Shown: positions 23,061-33,852 of the stretch, one piece after another
Layout of the letters: the number at the start of each line of letters is the position of its first letter
How positions within the stretch are numbered: position 1 is the first letter of the stretch
Assembly (NCBI RefSeq): GCF_902167145.1
Contig: NC_050096.1
Span: 266,560,622-266,624,621 of the forward strand
Direction of reading: 5' to 3'
DNA: 64,000 nt
From: Zea mays
Lineage: Eukaryota; Streptophyta; Magnoliopsida; Poales; Poaceae
Notes under the pieces: generated by a model
Database searches by the model: none
What the model saw: only the letters and a program-made list of their open reading frames with translations
What the model was told of the DNA's origin: nothing
Made by a program: the position numbers and the translations under genes

Positions 23061-23577
23061 AAGAAGCTCCTAAGGGAGGCTTATAATGAAAAAGTCAGTA
23101 TTGATACAAAAGATTGTGCTCCATTGCAGGAATGTGCGTATCTTCGGCACAAAATATCATTTTGCATAACATAACATCATCACATCATTTTGCATAGCAT
23201 AATCATCATACATCATGCTGCATGTGGCACAAGAAGGGGGCATGTTATCGATCTTCGGAAAATGCTTTGAGAAAGGGCAAATCATGCCAAGTTACAGGGA
23301 GAAACAATATTGATCTTCGAGGCATAGCTTCGGGGATTATTTTTACGAAGCTTGGATATTTCTTATCAGAACACTATGGATATTGTCGTGATAAATGATA
23401 AATTCTTCTTCACGAAGCATGAAAAGAAGGGAAGGTGTTTTTTCGTCGAAGACTCAAAAATGGTACGTGTTTAAAGTTTCATGCATCATAAAGAATTGAA
23501 TCATAAAACAAGTATATTACATACAGGATTACAGAATATTACACAAATCATATATCAAATGTTTTTTGCAATAGCAC

Positions 23578-25543
23578 TTAGTCTTCCCTAAGTACTATCT
23601 CTGCAGCTTCGTTCAGCAGTCGATCGACAACTTGATCCATGATAGCTTCGGCCATCTTTTTAATTTCGTCGTCATCTTTAGGCTGAGGGCCCGAAGATGC
23701 TTTAGTAGGATCTGAGTGAGGACGGAATATTATTACATCACTATTACAGATCGCGAACGAACTATAAAATTAAAAGTTATAACGCAATGAAAACTATTCG
23801 TTAGTACCTATTTGCCCTTCAGGCTCTGCGTTTTTCTCAGCAGCCTCGGCTACTTTTCTAGCCTCATGAATCCCTTTCTCGCTTTTCTGAATGATTTCTT
23901 GGGCCATTTCTCTACCACCGTTGTCCCAGATGTCGGTGAAAAATTTTCCCCCAACCGCGTTAGCTTCGGCTGAAGGATCTTTTATATCTTCAGTGGACAA
24001 GGTGGCTTCGGACCACGATAAAATCTTTACATGTTCACATCCCTTCCCCTCCAAAATGGTGGCAATCCCTCTGGCACCAGAAAAAGCGCAGATGTCTCCG
24101 CGACTATTTAAAATTTCTTCAAAGGCCTCCGCCTCATGATTGATCCATTCCAGGGGACCTTCGGGGTTACCTCTTATAAAGTTTTCTTCTTGCGAAAATG
24201 CGCCAACGCTGGCGAAGCTAGTTTTTATTTTCTTGACACACTCCATAGATTTCTCGAAGCATTTCTTCTTGGCTGACCGAAGCTCTTTAACAGTTTCTTC
24301 TAAATGATTTGCCCATTGGTCGCTGAGTTCTCGCCTTGTTTCTTCAAGTATGCATTCCTCTTTAGCTCTGGCTAATTGTTTACGAAGGTTTTCAATTTCA
24401 CGCTTCTGAGCTTCGGCCTGACCTTTGAAAATAGCTTCGTCTTCTTTTATTTTATTTATTAAGGAATGCAATATTTTGTCTTTTTCGAGACCTTCGTTCC
24501 TTAGTTCAATTACTTCGGAACGAAGGTTGCTCAGGGCTATAGTACATCCTTCGTCCTCAGCATCTTTCTGTGCTCTGAGGGCATTGCTGAGTATCAGGCC
24601 CTGCAGACAGGAATATGTCTGTGTCAATAGTTTTAAACAAACGAAAAATCTTGAACTCAACAAAAATATAAGAATTCTATTTGTCGCACCTTTAAACTGT
24701 TGTAAGCTAGGCTGTCAGCCAGATCGTTCTTTGACAGCACCGAAAGTCCGTCTTCTAAAGTTGGGAATCCGAAGCTTCTGCTCATCTCCCGACAGACAGA
24801 AATTTCCTTGCTGTCGGGGAGGCAATACAAGAAATCTTCTTCTCCACTGCCATTAAATATCAACGCCCCCTTTGGATATTTCAACCTTTGGGCATAGTGT
24901 TGGGCCTCTTGTTCTTCTTTTTCTGATAATTTTTTCCCCGAAGCATGACGAAAAATATAATCACGAATTTTGGGGGATGCTTCGGGGGTAACAACACCAG
25001 TTTCTTCAGCAAAAGTTGGCTTTGTTATTTTTTCTGCCTCACTTTCCAAGGTTTTTGCCTTTGTGGGCTCTGAGGGCCCAGCTTCGGCTTCAATTTCTTG
25101 CTCTGGAGCTGCAGAACCAGAAATTTCAGCTGTTGTTTCAAAAGTAATAGCAGCCTTCTTCGGAGGTGTGCTCAAAGATATGATCGTTTCCAGTACATCT
25201 AGCACATTAGCCATTCTTTTTCTCTTCGGAGTTGCAGCTGGCACTTTTTCATTTTTTGATGTCCCAATAATTGCTGAAGGACTCAAAACTTCTGATGTTT
25301 TGGAGTCCTCGGTTGCTTCCTTTACCTCTTCCATTTTTTCTGTGAATGGCGCTTCGGCCTTCTCTTTCGTTTCCGGTAACAAAATTTTTGATTGCTCCAA
25401 TTTTGTCTTCGTTGGTACTTCGGCTGTTTCTGCGACTTCTGGCAGCAAAGTTGGCTCGGCTGGTTTTTCAGCTTCGGTGGCCGAAGAAGTCTCTCCGGTA
25501 AACTCAGGCACCGAAGCTGGTTCAATATAACGCGGCCGATGCG
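23578..25543 (-). pseudogene. antisense three-exon gene of element A, 5' truncated
   Basis: Matches the gene of B: exon 1 remnant 24690-25543, intron 24601-24689, exon 2 23808-24600, intron 23712-23807, exon 3 23578-23711. A 1281-bp deletion at 25543/25544 removed the ATG, the first about 421 codons and the leader, leaving the TATA box (25669-25676) joined to the middle of exon 1. The first ATG left in frame is at 25511 (MPEFTGET). The remaining exons are open, so a shortened product with the acidic/proline region and coiled coil is conceivable but lacks the N-terminal conserved domain. Confidence 0.85.
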
Positions 25544-25832
25544 AACTGTTTTCAAAGCCGAAGCTTCAAAGCTAAAAGCTTAGCAGATCACAGTGCACAA
25601 GAGCTAAAAAATCAGTGAGCAGGAGTGGTTGGCCAGAAAGCGTGCAAAATAAGTTTGCGGTATGGCCGTATTTATACGCTTGATGCGTTGAAAGTTGAAA
25701 GACCCCACTTGTCATTGAATGTTGCTATTCTAGCAAAGGGAAGGTGTTTTTTCGGACCTTCGGCATAAAGCCTTCGTTCATATCGCAATCTGAATTTATT
25801 ATTTCAAACAAATTAATATTGCGAGGGGCTAC

Positions 25833-26493
25833 TGTTGGGGACCTTCGGCGTCCGAAGGTCCTCAAAAACATGATTTAATAGTGTTTCTGGAGTATAATGT
25901 GCAAACAGGTATCTTCGGACTCGAATCGGTATCACAGAGGGAGAAGCTCAAAGCATACGAAGGTTGATACAGCACCGAAGCTGTGAGCAGAAAAGCTTCG
26001 GCATGGTGGCAGGAAAGGAAACCGACTTAAAGATGAAAAGGCTATTCGGACCTCGATGGATTACTATAGAGTTATTGTCAGATGTAAAGGGCATAAATGT
26101 AATTTTGTAAGGGCTGTGTCCCGTGTCTATAAATAGGTGAACAGTATCCCCGTACTGTTCACGCTGACTTGGCATTTGCTTTTGCGTCACGCTTGTACTT
26201 TTTACCTTCTCTCAGGACCGAAGGTACATTTGTAATTTGAAATCATTTCTATTTTTCCATGTTAATAAAATAGAAATGATTCTATGATGATGCTTATATT
26301 ATATTTCATGCTTTATATGAATCCTTCGTCATTACTTGTTATGTTTACGAAGGTATGTCTCTTATGACCTTCGTCCGAAACTCATTATTTCCCGAAGGGA
26401 CATAATGCTTCGAAGGACGAAGGACTTTAACACTTAACACTTTTTATGTTGCCTTGTTCTTAACTCTTAGCATTTGAGAACAAGTCCCCAACA
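25833..26493 (+). repeat. 3' LTR of element A
   Basis: 661 bp, apparently identical to the 5' LTR. Preceded by the polypurine tract gcgaggggctac. Confidence 0.95.
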
Positions 26494-28021
26494 ACGTCTT
26501 CCCCCTCGCATTCGAGGCGAGGACGGCAGCGAGGATCTACCGGAGCGCTTGGGAGCGGCCCGCTCTTTGGCTTTGATGGCTTGTTCGCGTCCCTTGAGCG
26601 GGACCGCGAACAAGAGCCTTCCGGTGGCCGCGTTCACCTGGGGCCATGGCTGCCGCTGCAGAGGTCGCTGGCGAGCCTCCCGGCGTTCGTCGCCCCGCAG
26701 GCCCGAGGTCGCTCGTACCCACGGGGACGGAACCGGAGTTCCGTTTGTGATGGCACCTTGAATGCCAGTGTTTTTGTTCATTGCGGCTGTCGGGGCCTGA
26801 ACATGTATGTAATTTCGGCACGGAGCCGTGTTTTTTCCTCATTTTCGAGCACTAAGTCTCGTCTGTTGATTATTTGAACCGCTTTACCGAGCATGAGTCG
26901 CCCCGTGTCAAGGTGACGAGTGAGGTATCCGTATCCCAGAGGCGTAGGTATCCCTCGGCCCGATCGGCCTTGTTGTCCGGGGCTCCTCTAGCTTAGTTAA
27001 AGAGACCCCTCGGCCGCCCTTCGATGAGCCGAGGCCAGGGGTAGCGATATCAGTATGAACAGAGGCGGAGTTGGCTCGAGAATGGGAACCTGGTTGGCCG
27101 GAGCCTAGCCGTGTTGTCCGTCAGCGGAGCCGATGCCAAAGTCGATCAGCCGAGGCCTCGGGTCGGGCTGGCGCCCTTGGAAGCCGGTTGGCCGAGGCCC
27201 CAGGGGTAACCGGCCGAGCCGCCTGCTCGGGCCGGATTCCCGGAGGAATCTCTGGACCGCGTCGCCGTCCGAGGCTGGGTCGGACTTTGCTGAAGACGTC
27301 GTCGATGCCGAGGGTGCTACGGCTCCCTTCAGCGTGAAGACCCGAGCCTGCAGGATCAGATCGTCTTGTAGCGTGTGTCTTCTGCGGCCGCCGAGGCCAG
27401 AAAACACACCCTCGCCGTGCTTGCGAAGCTGCGTCGCTTTTCCTCTTGTTTCGAGCATCTGGACTCTCTGTGGGTAACAGGGATGTTTGTGTGAGCGAGA
27501 GTTGCTTCTCGCGGAAGGGACGAGTGAGGTATCCGTATCCCAGAGGCGTGGGAATCCCTCGGCTCGGTCGGCCTTGCCGCTTACGCGTACTTTCACCCGT
27601 TCATGGGGCCCTGTCCCCGACTTAGTCGAGAAAGCTTGAAGGACTGCTTCGGCAGGAGAGCTTCCGAACGTGAAGACTTGTTCGGTCCACGGAGTCGCTT
27701 TATCCGAACGCGAGTTACTTATCGCAGAAGGTGATGAGTGAGGTATCCGTATCCCGGAGGCGTAGGAGTCCCTCGGCTCGGTCAGCCTTGGCTGCTTACG
27801 TGTACTCCGTCGTTTCCAGGATTCGCTTTCCGAAGTAGTCAAGAAGCACGAAAGTAATCCTGCTAAAAAGAGATCCTTTTTCGAGGAAAAATTCGACGCA
27901 GAGGGGGTCTCCCCCCTTTTAGCCCCCGAGGGAGGGTCGGGCTTCGCCGAGGCGAGGCCGACCCTTCCTTGATGACTAAACTTTGCATTGGTGCGAGATA
28001 TGTGAATAACTTGAAAACATC
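26494..28021. other. element D 3' non-coding region, part 2
   Basis: GC-rich sequence between insertion A and the end of the D integrase. It carries three dispersed copies of a roughly 56-bp phrase (ga[c/t]gagtgaggtatccgtatcc...ccctcgg) at 26915-26970, 27519-27574 and 27733-27789. A 317-residue minus-strand frame (27105-28058) has no motif and I do not call it a gene. Confidence 0.6.
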
Positions 28022-28592
28022 TTAAGGGTAGAAGCGACGTAGCTGTTTGATGTTCCAAGCGTTGCCGTAGATCTCGCCTTGATTGTTGGCCAGCTTGTAT
28101 GTTCCGGGCTTCAGAACTTTGGCGATGACGAATGGCCCTTCCCAGGGGGGCGTGAGTTTGTGCCTTCCCCGGGCGTCTTGCCGCAGCCGAAGCACCAGAT
28201 CGCCCACCTGGAGGTCTCGGGACCGGACCCCTCGGGCGTGGTAGCGTCGCAGGGACTGCTGGTACCGCGCCGAGTGTAGTAAGGCCCTGTCCCGAGCCTC
28301 CTCCAGCTGGGCCAGCGATTCCTCTCGGCTAGCTTGGTTGCTTTGATCGGTGTAGGCCCTCGTCCTCGGGGAGCCGTATTCCAGGTCAGTGGGCAAGATA
28401 GCTTCAGCCCCGTAGACCAGGAAAAACGGCGTGAAACCCGTGGCACGACTCGGCGTCGTCCTTAGGCTCCAGACCACCGAGGGGAGTTCCTTCATCCACC
28501 GCTTGCCGAACTTGTTGAGGTCGTTGTAGATCCGAGGCTTGAGCCCTTGTAGAATCATGCCGTTGGCACGCTCTACTTGCCTATTCGACATG
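28022..28592 (-). pseudogene. pol: element D integrase C-terminal part
   Basis: It starts at the insertion point of B with the integrase motif NRQVERANGMI, which holds the third acidic residue of the D,D-35-E triad, and continues through the C-terminal segment (GDLVLRLRQDARGRHKLTPPW...FVIAKVLKPGTYKL), the GPF/Y-type module of gypsy integrases. The stop is at 28022. Discounting B and one target copy, the frame is continuous with 36105-38658. Confidence 0.85.
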
Positions 28593-29253
28593 TGTTGGGG
28601 ACTTGTTCTCAAATGCTAAGAGTTAAGAGCAAGGCAACATAAAAAGTGTTAAGTGTTAAAGTCCTTCGTCCTTCGAAGCATTATGTCCCTTCGGGAAATA
28701 ATGAGTTTCGGACGAAGGTCATAAGAGACATACCTTCGTAAACATAACAAGTAATGACGAAGGATTCATATAAAGCATGAAATATAATATAAGCATCATC
28801 ATAGAATCATTTCTATTTTATTAACATGGAAAAATAGAAATGATTTCAAATTACAAATGTACCTTCGGTCCTGAGAGAAGGTAAAAAGTACAAGCGTGAC
28901 GCAAAAGCAAATGCCAAGTCAGCCTGAACAGTACGGGGATACTGTTCACCTATTTATAGACACGGGACACAGCCCTTACAAAATTACATTTATGCCCTTT
29001 ACATCTGACAATAACTCTATAGTAATCCATCGAGGTCCGAATAGCCTTTTCATCTTTAAGTCGGTTTCCTTTCCTGCCACCATGCCGAAGCTTTTCTGCT
29101 CACAGCTTCGGTGCTGTATCAACCTTCGTATGCTTTGAGCTTCTCCCTCTGTGATACCGATTCGAGTCCGAAGATACCTGTTTGCACATTATACTCCAGA
29201 AACACTATTAAATCATGTTTTTGAGGACCTTCGGACGCCGAAGGTCCCCAACA
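28593..29253 (-). repeat. 3' LTR of element B
   Basis: Same 661-bp LTR as in A except for a few sites (for example a change next to 'actgttca' at 28930). The polypurine tract on the minus strand is GCGAGGGGCTAC. Confidence 0.95.
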
Positions 29254-29409
29254 GTAGCCCCTCGCAATATTAATTTGTTTGAAATAATAAATTCAGATTG
29301 CGATATGAACGAAGGCTTTATGCCGAAGGTCCGAAAAAACACCTTCCCTTTGCTAGAATAGCAACATTCAATGACAAGTGGGGTCTTTCAACTTTCAACG
29401 CATCAAGCG

Positions 29410-29417
29410 TATAAATA
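29410..29417 (+). promoter_or_regulatory. TATA box of the antisense gene (element B)
   Basis: TATAAATA on the plus strand, 150 bp upstream of the ATG at 29560 and outside the LTR. It is conserved in A and C, so the antisense gene appears to have its own promoter rather than using the LTR. Confidence 0.65.
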
Positions 29418-29559
29418 CGGCCATACCGCAAACTTATTTTGCACGCTTTCTGGCCAACCACTCCTGCTCACTGATTTTTTAGCTCTTGTGCACTGTGATC
29501 TGCTAAGCTTTTAGCTTTGAAGCTTCGGCTTTGAAAACAGTTTTTTAGTGTTTCCGAAG

Positions 29560-32500
29560 ATGTCTGAAGCTGCTAAGAAGGCTGCTGCTGAGATGAAGCT
29601 GAGTCTTGATGAAGAGAAGAACTTAGGGTTTCTTATAGCAATGTCGAAGACCAACACAGAAAAGATCACCAGGGAAATTCTGGAAGGGCTGTCTGAAGAT
29701 ACTGGTGACAGTGACAGTTTTGATGTGGACAGCGGTGGCGAAGACTCCGAAGATCGCCCCTGGCGACCAAGCCATTCAGTTTATGGTAAATCAACTATCA
29801 AAGAGAATCATCTTGTTAATATGAGAGGAAGGTATTTCCGGGATTTGTCCATTGTGAGGGCGGACGAAGGGGAAAAGACTTGCCCAGACCCCGAAGAAAA
29901 TGAAGTCGTGGTATTCCGAAGCTTTTTGAAGGCTGGGCTGCGATTGCCCTTGAGCAGCTTCGTCGTGGAAGTGCTGAAGATCTTTGAAGTCTATTTTCAC
30001 CAACTTACCCCCGAGGCAATCATAAGGCTGAATATCTTCGTGTGGGCCGTGCGAAGCCAGGGTCTGAAGCCTGATGCAAGAAGCTTCTGCAATATTCACG
30101 AATTATCATACGAGACAATACCTTGGGGTAAGGAACAGTATCACAATAACTTTGGCTGCTACAAATTTGTTTCTCGGTCTGGGTCAAGCTGCCCCGTGCC
30201 AACTTTTCGGAAAAAATGGCCCAGCGGCTGGATGACAGAGTGGTTTTATGTAAAAAATGATCTGAAAGCACGAGAAGACATCAAAGGTATAATCATGCGT
30301 CCTATTTGGCAAAGCTTCGGCCTTCGGAGGCCGAAGGTTGAAATGAATGAAGCCGCCGAAGAGTGCCAAAGAGCCTTCGGCGTTGTCTGCTCTTTTATGG
30401 GAACAAGGGACTTGGTACAAGAGCATATTGCCTTCAGGGTGTGGCCGCTTGCGGAGAAATGGGAAATGCCACAAGAAACCATTAAAGAGGCCGACGAAGG
30501 TGGACTTGTCAGGTTTAAGTACACTTTTAAATTTGGAGATAAATTTATTGAGCCAGATGATGAGTGGTTGAAAAGCATTGACAATTTAAGTGATGAGCTG
30601 CTTGGGACCTACTCGAAGGCCGAAGATACTGCAATGTCAGCAGCCTTCGGAGGCCGAAAAAAGAAAAGGCTGAATCGGATATTTGATGCCATCGGGTTTG
30701 TCTACCCTGACTATTGCTACCCCATTCGAAGGCAGAAGAGAAAAAATACAACCTCTGCAAAAGAAGAAACTGCAGCTGCTCCTAGCGAGCCAGAACCAAA
30801 AAGGAAGAAGATAAAGGTTCTTACGCATCGGCCGCGTTATATTGAACCAGCTTCGGTGCCTGAGTTTACCGGAGAGACTTCTTCGGCCAACGAAGCTGAA
30901 AAACCAGCCGAGCCAACTTTGCTGCCAGAAGTCGCAGAAACAGCCGAAGTACCAACGAAGACAAAATTGGAGCAATCAAAAATTTTGTTACCGGAAACGA
31001 AAGAGAAGGCCGAAGCGCCATTCACAGAAAAAATGGAAGAGGTAAAGGAAGCAACCGAGGACTCCAAAACATCAGAAGTTTTGAGTCCTTCAGCAATTAT
31101 TGGGACATCAAAAAATGAAAAAGTGCCAGCTGCAACTCCGAAGAGAAAAAGAATGGCTAATGTGCTAGATGTACTGGAAACGATCATATCTTCGAGCACA
31201 CCTCCGAAGAAGGCTGCTATTACTTTTGAAACAACAGCTGAAATTTCTGGTTCTGCAGCTCCAGAGCAAGAAATTGAAGCCGAAGCTGGGCCCTCAGAGC
31301 CCACAAAGGCAAAAACCTTGGAAAGTGAGGCAGAAAAAATAACAAAGCCAACTTTTGCTGAAGAAACTGGTGTTGTTACCCCCGAAGCATCCCCCAAAAT
31401 TCGTGATTATATTTTTCGTCATGCTTCGGGGAAAAAATTATCAGAAAAAGAAGAACAAGAGGCCCAACACTATGCCCAAAGGTTGAAATATCCAAAGGGG
31501 GCGTTGATATTTAATGGCAGTGGAGAAGAAGATTTCTTGTATTGCCTCCCCGACAGCAAGGAAATTTCTGTCTGTCGGGAGATGAGCAGAAGCTTCGGAT
31601 TCCCAACTTTAGAAGACGGACTTTCGGTGCTGTCAAAGAACGATCTGGCTGACAGCCTAGCTTACAACAGTTTAAAGGTGCGACAAATAGAATTCTTATA
31701 TTTTTGTTGGGTTCAAGATTTTTCGTTTGTTTAAAACTATTGACACATACATATTCCTGTCTGCAGGGCCTGATTCTCAGCAATGCCCTCAGAGCACAGA
31801 AAGATGCTGAGGACGAAGGATGTACTATAGCCCTGAGCAACCTTCGTTCCGAAGTAATTGAACTGAGGAACGAAGGTCTCGAAAAAGACAAAATATTGCA
31901 TTCCTTAATAAATAAAATAAAAGAAGACGAAGCTATTTTCAAAGGTCAGGCCGAAGCTCAGAAGCGTGAAATTGAAAACCTTCGTAAACAATTAGCCAGA
32001 GCTAAAGAGGAATGCATACTTGAAGAAACAAGGCGAGAACTCAGCGACCAATGGGCAAATCATTTAGAAGAAACTGTTAAAGAGCTTCGGTCAGCCAAGA
32101 AGAAATGCTTCGAGAAATCTATGGAGTGTGTCAAGAAAATAAAAACTAGCTTCGCCAGCGTTGGCGCATTTTCGCAAGAAGAAAACTTTATAAGAGGTAA
32201 CCCCGAAGGTCCCCTGGAATGGATCAATCATGAGGCGGAGGCCTTTGAAGAAATTTTAAATAGTCGCGGAGACATCTGCGCTTTTTCTGGTGCCAGAGGG
32301 ATTGCCACCATTTTGGAGGGGAAAGGATGTGAACATGTAAAGATTTTATCGCGGTCCGAAGCCACCTTGTCCACTGAAGATATAAAAGATCCTTCAGCCG
32401 AAGCTAGCGCGGTTGGGGGAAAATTTTTCACCGACATCTGGGACAACGGTGGTAGAGAAATGGCCCAAGAAATCATTCAGAAAAGCGAGAAAGGGATTCA

Positions 32501-32789
32501 TGAGGCTAGAAAAGTAGCCGAGGCTGCTGAGAAAAACGCAGAGCCTGAAGGGCAAATAGGTACTAACGAATAGTTTTCATTGCGTTATAACTTTTAATTT
32601 TATAGTTCGTTCGCGATCTGTAATAGTGATGTAATAATATCCCGTCCTCACTCAGATCCTACTAAAGCATCTTCGGGCCCTCAGCCTAAAGATGACGACG
32701 AAATTAAAAAGATGGCCGAAGCTATCATGGATCAGGTTGTCGATCGACTGCTGAACGAAGCTGCAGAGATAGTACTTAGGGAAGACTAA
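29560..32789 (+). CDS. antisense three-exon gene of element B (putative gypsy-type transposon protein)
   Basis: Exons 29560-31677, 31767-32559 and 32656-32789, with GT-AG introns of 89 and 96 bp. The exons total 3045 nt and keep phase, giving 1014 residues. Exon 3 is only visible once the phase-1 intron is recognised. Residues about 25-65 are acidic and Ser-rich; about 85-300 resemble the plant 'putative gypsy type transposon' domain (Pfam Transposase_28, from memory; e.g. AIIRLNIFVWAVRSQG); a basic patch PKRKKIKV near 413 could be a nuclear signal. Residues about 425-625 are Glu/Pro/Ala-rich low complexity; about 710-820 form a long coiled coil; a conserved C-terminal region follows. A GTG lies upstream in frame, but the ATG at 29560 fits the element C start. 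Function unknown; it is antisense to gag. Despite the family name I see no DDE catalytic pattern. Confidence 0.8.
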
Positions 32790-33306
32790 GTGCTATTGCA
32801 AAAAACATTTGATATATGATTTGTGTAATATTCTGTAATCCTGTATGTAATATACTTGTTTTATGATTCAATTCTTTACGATGCATGAAACTTTAAACAC
32901 GTACCATTTTTGAGTCTTCGACGAAAAAACACCTTCCCTTCTTTTCATGCTTCGTGAAGAAGAATTTATCATTTATCACGACAATATCCATAGTGTTCTG
33001 ATAAGAAATATCCAAGCTTCGTAAAAATAATCTCCGAAGCTATGCCTCGAAGATCAATATTGTTTCTCCCTGTAACTTGGCATGATTTGCCCTTTCTCAA
33101 AGCATTTTCCGAAGATCGATAACATGCCCCCTTCTTGTGCCACATGCAGCATGATGTATGATGATTATGCTATGCAAAATGATGTGATGATGTTATGTTA
33201 TGCAAAATGATATTTTGTGCCGAAGATACGCACATTCCTGCAATGGAGCACAATCTTTTGTATCAATACTGACTTTTTCATTATAAGCCTCCCTTAGGAG
33301 CTTCTT

Positions 33307-33650
33307 CGCCTTTTACTTCAGCGGAATCAGCGTTTATTTTTCGCTGTAAGTTCTGCATCCCCTTAGGAACGTCTTTGGAACTTCTTCGCCTTTTACTTTC
33401 GGCGGTATCAGCGTTGACTTTTCGCTGTAAGTTCTGCATTCCCTTAGGAACGTCTTTGGAACTTCTTCGCCTTTTACTTTCGGCGGTATTTAGCTCTGCA
33501 TTCCCTTAGGAACGACTTTGGAGCAGAAAACCTACGCTGCGCTCCCTTAGGAACGACTTCTTGTAGCTTCGGCAAGCTTACTCTGCGTCCCTTAGAACGA
33601 CTTTTTGTAGCTTCGGCAAGCTTACTCTGCGTCCCTTAGAACGACTTTTT
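33307..33650 (-). repeat. tandem repeat block in element B
   Basis: Reverse-strand counterpart of 22717-23060, with the same unit order. It fills most of the gap between gag and the antisense gene (32790-33852). Confidence 0.85.
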
Positions 33651-33852
33651 CCTTGCTCCGAAAAATACATATCGTGGTGGAGGCAAGCTTATTCGCCCTT
33701 CTCTTGCAAATTCTTACAATTTGAACCTGTGAAGAAAATTTACTTTCCTCGTGGCAAACGACAAAACCATTACATGAAGTTTAAAAAGTGTTCTTTATTA
33801 CATGAAAAATGAAACTTGAATAGAGAAGACTTCTATCAAAGTAGGATACTTG

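Larger units (their letters stand above)
20263..26493 (+). mobile_element. element A: young pol-less gypsy-type element with internal deletion
   Basis: LTRs are 661 bp each and appear identical by eye; the target duplication acgtc is at 20258-20262 and 26494-26498. The element has an intact sense gag and an antisense gene that lost its promoter-proximal part. It is 6231 bp long, exactly 1281 bp shorter than element B, and the one difference in layout is a deletion at 25543/25544. No protease, RT or integrase is present, so movement needs enzymes in trans. Confidence 0.95.

Noticed and set aside
27105..28058. 317-residue minus-strand frame
   Set aside because: Low-complexity composition, overlaps the integrase end in another frame, and spans dispersed repeats.
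28896..29138. 80-residue frame present in every A/B LTR
   Set aside because: It crosses the LTR TATA box and has no motif; repeats simply because the LTR repeats.
29548..29559. Upstream GTG as start of the antisense gene
   Set aside because: Plant genes use ATG; the ATG at 29560 fits the homologous start in element C.
29560..32789. Antisense gene as a true transposase
   Set aside because: The family label mentions transposon, but I see no DDE triad or zinc finger, so no catalytic claim is made.
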